Assembly (NCBI GenBank): GCA_016840285.1
Contig: JAEOSR010000046.1
Location: 1-18,346, forward strand
Source of the DNA: Candidatus Hodarchaeota archaeon
GTDB lineage: Archaea > Asgardarchaeota > Heimdallarchaeia > Hodarchaeales > Hodarchaeaceae
Length of the DNA: 18,346 nt
Direction of reading: 5' to 3'
The translations under genes were made by a program, and so were the position numbers. Below the pieces are notes generated by a model. It was not told the DNA's origin. It was given only the letters and a program-made list of their open reading frames with translations, and ran no database searches. This document shows positions 13,226 to 18,346 of the stretch, piece by piece (position 1 is the first letter of the stretch; every line of letters begins with the position of its first letter).

Positions 13226-14173
13226 GTGCAATTAGCTCAAAAGGCTTCAAATATCATTCGAGGGGATGTTATCTTATTGGTACACAACAAATATGAAATC
13301 TCACCAAAGAAAGCGCAAATTTTGGCTCACGATATCCGATGGCAGATCATGGAACTTCTATCGAGTGATGAGACCCTTTATGCAAAAAGTATTGCCAAAA
13401 TGTTGAATTTGTCAGAACAAAAAGTTCATTATCATCTAACTAAATTAAGAGATGCGGGGTTACTCGTACCTACTGGCGTCAAACCAATAAAACGTGGACG
13501 AGCCAAACTTTTTAAACCCATAGCAAATCAATTCGTATTAACTGTAGCGAAAAAAAGCGGAGTCGATGAAGAAACCGCATTTAACAAGATCTTTTCAAGA
13601 GTATTTTGCAAAAATGGGAAATTCATTGGTAAAATTGTCGTTGGAAGTGCAGAACCACATGGGAGGTACGATGCAATCTCTAGAGACGGATTTCTCACAG
13701 GCGAACTCTGTTGGTATTTAGGAAATCATCTTTCAAAGCAGGGAGGTTTTGTACCTCATTATGTCAGTACAGACCTGATCTATGACAAAGTGATAGCTAA
13801 TAAAAAAAAAACTAATTTAGTATTAATAGGAGGCCATATTACCAATACCCTGACAGCTCATTATAATACCATTCTCAAAACTAAATTTGGTATTTATTTC
13901 AGTGAAAATCGAATCAGGAGCAATAATACAGATTTTTCGCATCCTGCTCATGGTTTGGTAGCCTTGTTCCAGAATCCTGAAGAAAATACTTCTTGGATTC
14001 TCATTCTAGCTGGTGTTCGGAGTTTAGGAACCCAGGCAGCAATTTTCACAATCGTTTCTGATTGTTGTGACATGTTAGGAGAAGGAATGGAATTCGCGAC
14101 AATTTTACAAGGAGAGAGTCAGGATGGAATACATATTCGAGGAGTAACAAAAGTCATGAGCAAGTCTCTCTAA
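13226..14173 (+). CDS. ArsR-like winged-helix regulator with S-layer-type C-terminal domain
   Basis: This 315-residue protein joins a DNA-binding domain to a large second domain. Residues 28-95 form the winged helix: AHDIRWQIMELL, then the recognition region AKMLNLSEQKVHYHLTKL, then LRDAGLL and a basic wing (KRGRAK). Residues about 133-315 resemble the C-terminal domain of archaeal S-layer-like proteins, with VVGSAEPHGRYDAISRDG, a LVLIGGHITN segment (198-207) and LILAGVRSLGTQAA. No membrane segment or signal peptide is present, so the S-layer-type part is probably cytoplasmic and may sense a ligand. The start is GTG at 13226, fitted by the TATA box; a TTG inside (residue 18) is an alternative. 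It stands alone and may control itself. Confidence 0.82.
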   Translation: MQLAQKASNIIRGDVILLVHNKYEISPKKAQILAHDIRWQIMELLSSDETLYAKSIAKMLNLSEQKVHYHLTKLRDAGLLVPTGVKPIKRGRAKLFKPIANQFVLTVAKKSGVDEETAFNKIFSRVFCKNGKFIGKIVVGSAEPHGRYDAISRDGFLTGELCWYLGNHLSKQGGFVPHYVSTDLIYDKVIANKKKTNLVLIGGHITNTLTAHYNTILKTKFGIYFSENRIRSNNTDFSHPAHGLVALFQNPEENTSWILILAGVRSLGTQAAIFTIVSDCCDMLGEGMEFATILQGESQDGIHIRGVTKVMSKSL

Positions 14174-14242
14174 AACATAACTACAAAATATTGTTATACA
14201 CTATCTATCTATCACCTAAATGAAGCAAAAATTTGTCTTATG

Positions 14243-14253
14243 ACTAAAAAAAT
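14243..14253 (+). promoter_or_regulatory. TATA-like box of acdB
   Basis: ACTAAAAAAAT begins 34 bp before the GTG start, predicting transcription at or next to the start codon. Confidence 0.4.
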
Positions 14254-14276
14254 GCCGAGAAAGAGATGATAAAAGG

Positions 14277-14978
14277 GTGTCTGAGACTCGACAATTTCTA
14301 GAAAAGGCGATACAGCAAAAGAAGAAAGTTCTCACTGTTCAGGAATCTAAAAAACTATTGTTACAGGAGGGTTTTCCTGTAAATCCAACAGGTTTTGGAA
14401 CTGACCTGGATGAAGTCTTAGTTGAAGCTCAGAAGATTGGATTTCCTGTTGTACTCAAAGTTAGTTCAGAAGATATAGTTCATAAATCGGATATTGGAGG
14501 AGTGGTTACTGGAATTAGAAGTATCAACGAACTTAAGGAAAATTTCGAACACATCCAACAGAGGATCTCCCAAAAAGTTCCTGAAGCAAAAATAGAAGGC
14601 TACATCATAGAAAAAATGGAATCAGGTATCGAACTCCTAGTAGGTTCAACGATAGATCCCATGTTCGGTCCAATCTTGGCGTTTGGCCTTGGTGGTATCT
14701 ATGTAGAGGTTCTAAAGGATGTTGTTTTTCGATTAATCCCGATTGAACGTGAGGACGCCACAGAAATGATATCTGAGATTAAAGCAGCAAAGATCCTAGA
14801 TGGAATCCGTGGACAGCCTCCTATAAATAAAAAAGCTCTAGTTGATTTATTGATTAAAACATCTACTTTTGTTGGCCATCACCCAGAGATTGAAGAACTG
14901 GATTTAAACCCAGTATTTGCTACAGAAAAAGGAGTATCTGTAGTGGACGCACGAATCATTCTGAAGGTTTCTGAATAA
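14277..14978 (+). CDS. acdB: ADP-forming acetyl-CoA synthetase, beta subunit (ATP-grasp)
   Basis: With an alpha subunit, this converts an acyl-CoA plus ADP and phosphate to the acid plus ATP, the main substrate-level ATP step of many fermenting archaea. The 233 residues match the separate beta subunit. H69 in VHKSDIGGV is the expected second phosphohistidine. GFPVVLKVSS (55-64) and the run from GSTIDPMFGPILAFGLGG into a DVVFRLIPI segment are ATP-grasp signatures; ELDLNPVF (208-215) is the metal-binding end. It begins at GTG (14277). No alpha-subunit gene is next to it or elsewhere in the window. Its end overlaps the convergent gene at 14956 by 23 bp. Confidence 0.92.
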   Translation: MSETRQFLEKAIQQKKKVLTVQESKKLLLQEGFPVNPTGFGTDLDEVLVEAQKIGFPVVLKVSSEDIVHKSDIGGVVTGIRSINELKENFEHIQQRISQKVPEAKIEGYIIEKMESGIELLVGSTIDPMFGPILAFGLGGIYVEVLKDVVFRLIPIEREDATEMISEIKAAKILDGIRGQPPINKKALVDLLIKTSTFVGHHPEIEELDLNPVFATEKGVSVVDARIILKVSE

Positions 14979-15372
14979 GCCGAGTATGCCAGTATAAAAA
15001 AAAACAAGAAATTGTCATTGTTCCCCCTAATGTAGAAAAAATGAGCGACAGAATTGGAAAGATAGAATTTATGGTTAGAAGATTGAAATTTTGAGCCAGT
15101 AATAGAGGGATCAACGCTCCACCTCCAGCCAACACCAATATACGAAAGATTACTTCTAGTTGCTTGAACTCTTGAAGTAATTTCCTGTGATTTAAAATAA
15201 ATCCAAATAAAATACTAATTCCAGAGCCCAACAGTACTGGAATTCCCATTACAACCCAAGTTTCATTCCCTAGGAAATTTAATCCGAATATCAGAACTAA
15301 AATTTGACTAAATAAAAAACAAGTTGGAATTAGTATAAGTTCAAATCGTTGAAGTGATGTCAGGGCTTCCAA
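14956..15372 (-). CDS. Small four-helix membrane protein of unknown function
   Basis: I recognise no family for these 138 residues. Four hydrophobic helices lie at about 10-32, 40-62, 74-96 and 100-128. A short charged loop (NHRKLLQEFKQLE, about 61-73) is probably cytoplasmic between helices 2 and 3. The start at TTG (15372) is uncertain, because the best TATA-like box (about 15386-15395) is only 23 bp upstream and predicts transcription starting a few bases inside the gene. No in-frame ATG lies before the first helix. It is convergent with acdB (23-bp overlap) and divergent from the 15495 gene. Confidence 0.6.
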   Translation of the reverse strand: MEALTSLQRFELILIPTCFLFSQILVLIFGLNFLGNETWVVMGIPVLLGSGISILFGFILNHRKLLQEFKQLEVIFRILVLAGGGALIPLLLAQNFNLLTINSIFPILSLIFSTLGGTMTISCFFLYWHTRLIQKPSE

Positions 15373-15411
15373 ACAAAGATCCTCTATTTTTATATCATAA
15401 GATAGTGTTTT

Positions 15412-15444
15412 ACTGAAGTTTCAGTTAAATCTGAGATAGTCTCA
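15412..15444. promoter_or_regulatory. Two palindromes in the divergent promoter region
   Basis: ACTGAA-GT-TTCAGT (15412-15425) and TGAGA-TAG-TCTCA (15432-15444) are perfect palindromes in the 122 bp between two divergent genes. The second ends right where the TATA-like run of the 15495 gene begins. They are good operator candidates for one or both genes. Confidence 0.4.
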
Positions 15445-15458
15445 TTTAATTAATAAAA
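15445..15458 (+). promoter_or_regulatory. TATA-like box of the 15495 gene
   Basis: TTTAATTAATAAAA predicts transcription start at about 15478, leaving a leader of about 17 nt with an AAAGGA just before the ATG. Confidence 0.45.
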
Positions 15459-15494
15459 CATTTTTTTATCATCCTTCGAACTCTCTTTTAAAGG

Positions 15495-15893
15495 ATGAAA
15501 ATGCCACAAAAATCATCATACCCTTTAAGCTATATGCTAAAAGAGCTTCAATTGAAAACGCTTATTCATTTCGAGATGAATGAGGGAGTAATGGGAAAGA
15601 TAGGTGATGAATCTCTTGGTGATGCCCTTACTAATTCAAATCTCCTTGTTGTTCTTCAATCTGATATGCCCCCCATGCCCATTCGCCTCTCCAATAACGA
15701 GATTTATGAGATGATCTTACGTAACGATAGAGGGATCGTTGCAAAAGAAGGACGAGCGAATCGCTATTTGGTTGCTCTACGAATGGATACTACTAACGTA
15801 TTGGCAGCCATCGGAGATGATTTAGATCCAGGCATAATACTTTTCGAACTTTTACAATATTATAAAAAGAATGTAACTAAACCTACTGGCTAA
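15495..15893 (+). CDS. Small soluble protein of unknown function
   Basis: These 132 residues carry no signal peptide or membrane helix. The middle (VVLQSDMPPMPIRLS) and the end (RYLVALRMDTTNVLAAIGDDLDPGIILFELLQYYKK) alternate strand and helix. The end is faintly like the last strand and helix of Roadblock/LC7-type folds, but I do not claim that family. The ATG at 15495 is used; a second ATG two codons on is equal. It lies 33 bp before the UbiA-type gene on the same strand with no clear promoter between, so the two may be one operon and the protein may act with the prenyltransferase. Confidence 0.65.
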   Translation: MKMPQKSSYPLSYMLKELQLKTLIHFEMNEGVMGKIGDESLGDALTNSNLLVVLQSDMPPMPIRLSNNEIYEMILRNDRGIVAKEGRANRYLVALRMDTTNVLAAIGDDLDPGIILFELLQYYKKNVTKPTG

Positions 15894-15926
15894 GAATTAG
15901 TACAAGTCATAAGAGCTGATATTCCA

Positions 15927-16970
15927 ATGCCTACAGAACTTTCAATATCAGAACAAACAACGATCGCTTTGAATGACCGTCTTCGGGCTACAATCATTCT
16001 TCTTAGGCCACACCAATATTATAAAAATTTCCTTGTTTTTTTCGGTCTTTTCTTTTCGAAGAATTTATTCCAAATTGATCTTTGGTTTCCAATCGTTCTG
16101 GCTTTTATCGCACTCTGTCTTACATCCTCCTTAAACTATCTAATTAATGACTTTCGTGATCGGGAAAAAGATCGTTATCATCCTGAAAAATGTAAACGTC
16201 CATTTCCCTCACGAATGATTTCAAGTTCTTTTGGTTTGATCATTGCTCTATTCTTAATTTTTCTCATATTCATAATTTTGATAATCTTACCTCCATCACC
16301 TATCATCCCCTATGAGACGGTTAAGGATTCTGTATCTGGAGCACAAATAGAGCAGGGTAGTATTTCTATTCCCTCAAAAACGGCTTTTGTCTTAGTTTTA
16401 GGTGGTTTTTTTGTCACAAGTCAGGTTTATTCTCTTTTTCTAAAACGTGTTGTCTTCGCAGACATAATTATGATTTCTGTTAACTATGTTTGGCGAGCAA
16501 TCGCGGGTGCTGTACTCATCAATGTATATGTCTCCCCTTGGCTCGTCATACTCTGCTTTATCACAGCAATGATGCTTTCATTAGCTAAGCGAAAGGGAGA
16601 TTTTGGTGTACTAAAAGAAAAGGCTAGTCAACATAAACAAGTCTTTGAAAAATATACCCCAGAACTCTTGGACCAGAGTTTAGCGACTGTCACAGCGATA
16701 GAGCTCTTAGCTGTCTTTATCTATTTAGTAGACCGTCATCCTAATGAAACAGTTTTTATAGTACTCGCACTTCCCTTGCTCACTTTCGCGATTTTCCGCT
16801 ATCTATTTCTGGTTTCCAGTAATAGCATATTAGGACGGAGAGCAGAACGGTTGTTCTTTGACAAGCAACTTTTGTTAGTAGGAATTGCCATTTTTTTCCT
16901 TTTTTTCATCGCTATCTATTACCCTAATTTTCTGGATGATCTCCTAGGAATTCCAGATCCTAGCGGATAA
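15927..16970 (+). CDS. UbiA-type prenyltransferase, DPPR-synthase-like
   Basis: UbiA enzymes transfer a polyprenyl group from its diphosphate to an acceptor in the membrane. The 347 residues hold the first Asp-rich motif NDFRDREKD (74-82), LRPHQYYKN near the N terminus (26-34), YSLFLKR (second conserved loop), YVWRAIAGA and SPWLVILCF, and about eight to nine membrane helices. The set LRPHQYYKN/NDxxDREKDRxHPxK/YSxxLKR resembles decaprenyl-phosphate phosphoribosyltransferase-like members more than quinone or heme O synthases. The second Asp-rich motif is not standard. A polar loop (about 128-157, ETVKDSVSGAQIEQG) between helices 3 and 4 is longer than I expect. The true acceptor is unknown; in archaea it could be a lipid or a glycan-lipid carrier. 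Confidence 0.85.
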   Translation: MPTELSISEQTTIALNDRLRATIILLRPHQYYKNFLVFFGLFFSKNLFQIDLWFPIVLAFIALCLTSSLNYLINDFRDREKDRYHPEKCKRPFPSRMISSSFGLIIALFLIFLIFIILIILPPSPIIPYETVKDSVSGAQIEQGSISIPSKTAFVLVLGGFFVTSQVYSLFLKRVVFADIIMISVNYVWRAIAGAVLINVYVSPWLVILCFITAMMLSLAKRKGDFGVLKEKASQHKQVFEKYTPELLDQSLATVTAIELLAVFIYLVDRHPNETVFIVLALPLLTFAIFRYLFLVSSNSILGRRAERLFFDKQLLLVGIAIFFLFFIAIYYPNFLDDLLGIPDPSG

Positions 16971-17077
16971 AAAAAGGCTCTCTTTAATAAGTTAAAAAAA
17001 GGAACAGAGACTAATCTCTGATAACAAAGGCTATAGAAAAATGAGAACAGAGAAATTTAGAAAGAGTATTTCTGCTC

Positions 17078-17425
17078 TCAATCGTCTTTATCTTCTTCTT
17101 CCTCTTCCTCAAACTCTTCCTCATCAAGGTTAAGATCATCGAGATCAATGGGTTCTGGAGGAGGCGTAGTAGCCATCGTGATACCAATCCAGGCAATGAT
17201 GAATCCGATCATTAGAGTAGCGAGAAAAACAGGCCACAATAGACCGTCTATCACGGTAATATGAAAGGGATTCAGAGTCCCATCAATGGAGTTAATTAAA
17301 TCATAAAGAGGTGCATTTGCCGCAGTACCCAAATATTGTTGGACAGGAACATAAAGAATATACAGAATCAAGAAAATAATTGTTAGAAAGAAGATCCCAT
17401 AACCATAAATCTTGTCTTTTTCCAT
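17078..17425 (-). CDS. Two-helix membrane protein with acidic tail
   Basis: I recognise no family for these 115 residues. Helix 1 is at about 8-31 and helix 2 at about 58-85. Between them a 26-residue polar loop is probably outside. Residues 89-115 are a Pro-rich linker followed by a tail of almost only Asp and Glu (DDLNLDEEEFEEEEEEDKDD), probably cytoplasmic. The ATG at 17425 has a TATA box 28 bp upstream, so the transcript looks leaderless. It is convergent with the UbiA-type gene (107 bp apart). A small hairpin AGAGA-CTAA-TCTCT lies at about 17006-17019 in that gap. Confidence 0.75.
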   Translation of the reverse strand: MEKDKIYGYGIFFLTIIFLILYILYVPVQQYLGTAANAPLYDLINSIDGTLNPFHITVIDGLLWPVFLATLMIGFIIAWIGITMATTPPPEPIDLDDLNLDEEEFEEEEEEDKDD

Positions 17426-17443
17426 TTTTCATCCATTCTCCAG

Positions 17444-17453
17444 TATTTATAAT
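17444..17453 (-). promoter_or_regulatory. TATA box of the 17078 gene
   Basis: The minus strand reads ATTATAAATA, with its upstream edge 28 bp from the ATG at 17425. Confidence 0.6.
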
Positions 17454-17712
17454 TAAATTTTGCAGTATTCCTACTCGCAATAGTAAGGAATTGAAGTTTA
17501 TCTAGTGAAAAGGATATGTAGGCTTTGTTTTTATAACTATTTATTTTATTTTTGATCAACCACAAGGAATTATCCATTAGTTACACTAATTCAGATTATA
17601 GCCCAAAGCAGAAAGAATGCGGTTTTTTATAAGTGAGGTGGCCCTAGCTAGAGTACGGAGATCCCTACGAATCTGATAAACCTTCCATCATCAAAGTAGG
17701 AGAAATACTGCC

Positions 17713-18346
17713 TTAAATCCTATGTCTAAGAGACATGGCTCTTACTTCGTGCTCATCAAATTCCCCCTCATTAAAAATAATTTGTGCAAAAAACCAAACT
17801 GGAGACCCATTCTCGAGAACGCTATAATTGAAATCATGAGAGGCATAACCGGAACTATCCACAGATGAAATCCCAATTGGTGTCGCATCATTAAAATCAC
17901 GAGTGTTACCCCAATAAAAAGAAACATTGGTATGAAGATACTCACAGGCTGGTTGCCAAGGCATCCAAGTATTTCCTGGTATTGATGTGATCATCATAAC
18001 ACGAACAGAAAGATCAAGAGTTTGCTGGAAGGATAAGCTCTGATCGAGGTCATCTGTGGTAGTATAATTCCAAATACCAGGTGTAAAAGGCCCGTTATTC
18101 TGGTGATCATAATCAGAACCAATCAAGACAACATTTGAAAGTTCTGAGAAAACTGGCATATCTATTGGGACACCTGTGTCAAGAACATCTGATAGGAATT
18201 TCAGGAGAGGATCAAAGCTGACCCATTCAGCTCGTTCATCTGTTGAGGGTGGGGAAATAGTAACCTCGTAGATGGGGATAAGAACTTCCGCCCAGGCATG
18301 AAGCATCATATTTGTAATTACGAGTTTTGTTTTATCTGTAGAATCT
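17713..18346 (-). CDS. Transglutaminase-like protein, C-terminal part (gene runs off the window)
   Basis: Only the last ~210 codons are inside; the frame stays open to base 18346, so the start lies outside. The visible N-terminal end has LHAWAEVLIP followed about 28 residues later by EWVSFDPLL. This is the His and Asp half of a transglutaminase-like (papain-like) catalytic core; the Cys would be upstream and is not seen. The rest (about 150 residues) has many Ser, Thr, Asn and aromatic residues and no helix across a membrane, as in an outside beta-rich domain. I do not recognise that C-terminal domain. The stop is TAA at 17713-17715. About 287 bp separate it from the gene at 17425 with nothing I can name. 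Confidence 0.7.
   Translation of the reverse strand, partial: DSTDKTKLVITNMMLHAWAEVLIPIYEVTISPPSTDERAEWVSFDPLLKFLSDVLDTGVPIDMPVFSELSNVVLIGSDYDHQNNGPFTPGIWNYTTTDDLDQSLSFQQTLDLSVRVMMITSIPGNTWMPWQPACEYLHTNVSFYWGNTRDFNDATPIGISSVDSSGYASHDFNYSVLENGSPVWFFAQIIFNEGEFDEHEVRAMSLRHRI

Noticed and set aside
4703..14978. Both convergent gene pairs (rtcA/cutA and acdB/14956 gene) overlap by exactly 23 bp and share AAGGTTTC in the overlap
   Set aside because: The shared bases encode the same Lys-Val-Ser in two unrelated proteins and neither overlap has repeat structure. Most likely coincidence.
17006..17019. Hairpin AGAGA-CTAA-TCTCT as an intrinsic terminator between convergent genes
   Set aside because: The stem is only 5 bp and AT-rich, and there is no T run right after it on either strand, so I do not call it a terminator.
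17383..17577. 64-codon minus-strand ORF upstream of the acidic-tail gene
   Set aside because: It covers that gene's promoter and overlaps its start in another frame, and the composition is AT-driven (Lys, Asn, Tyr, Ile).

Overview
The window is an archaeal chromosome segment, AT-rich by eye and gene-dense. The evidence is archaeal-type information genes: ribosomal proteins eL40 and eL37, an Sm-like protein, RNase P subunit Rpp21/Rnp4, aRF1 and archaeal-type UMP kinase. tRNA genes carry introns with bulge-helix-bulge (BHB) folds and no encoded CCA. TATA-like boxes lie 23-37 bp upstream of many start codons, so many mRNAs look leaderless or nearly so. No gene fixes the lineage. An Asgard or TACK-type archaeon is possible, but that is a weak guess. 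I see no mobile element, phage gene or CRISPR array.

Layout. 1-2776: tRNA-Gly(GCC), then thiL (-) divergent from a presenilin/signal-peptide-peptidase-like intramembrane protease (+), then a small unknown gene (-). 2777-3444: the only gene-free stretch over 300 bp; it holds a 39-nt imperfect palindrome, an isolated G-rich run and short direct repeats. 3445-6514: an RNA and translation block with eL40, RNA 3'-phosphate cyclase (rtcA), the convergent pair rnp4-cutA, tRNA-Glu with two introns, LSm, eL37, and tRNA-Phe with three inferred introns. 6661-9807: UMP kinase, a divergent arginase-fold protein, aRF1, and tRNA-Gly(UCC) (-) with a textbook BHB intron. 10028-12933: a small exported or membrane protein, a DUF5678-like protein and glmS (-). 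13226-15893: a winged-helix regulator with an S-layer-type C-terminal domain and a palindrome over its own promoter, the beta subunit of ADP-forming acetyl-CoA synthetase, and two small genes of unknown function, one a membrane protein. 15927-18346: a UbiA-type prenyltransferase, a two-helix membrane protein with an acidic tail, and the C-terminal part of a transglutaminase-like protein cut by the window edge.

How it fits together. Most of 3.4-9.8 kb serves translation and RNA maturation. Its most unusual content is the tRNA genes: six predicted introns in three tRNAs, at canonical (37/38) and non-canonical (D-arm, variable-loop, T-loop) positions. The rest is housekeeping (thiamine diphosphate, UMP phosphorylation, glucosamine-6-phosphate, acyl-CoA energy conservation) plus membrane and surface proteins of unknown role. 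Several promoters carry perfect short palindromes that look like operators.
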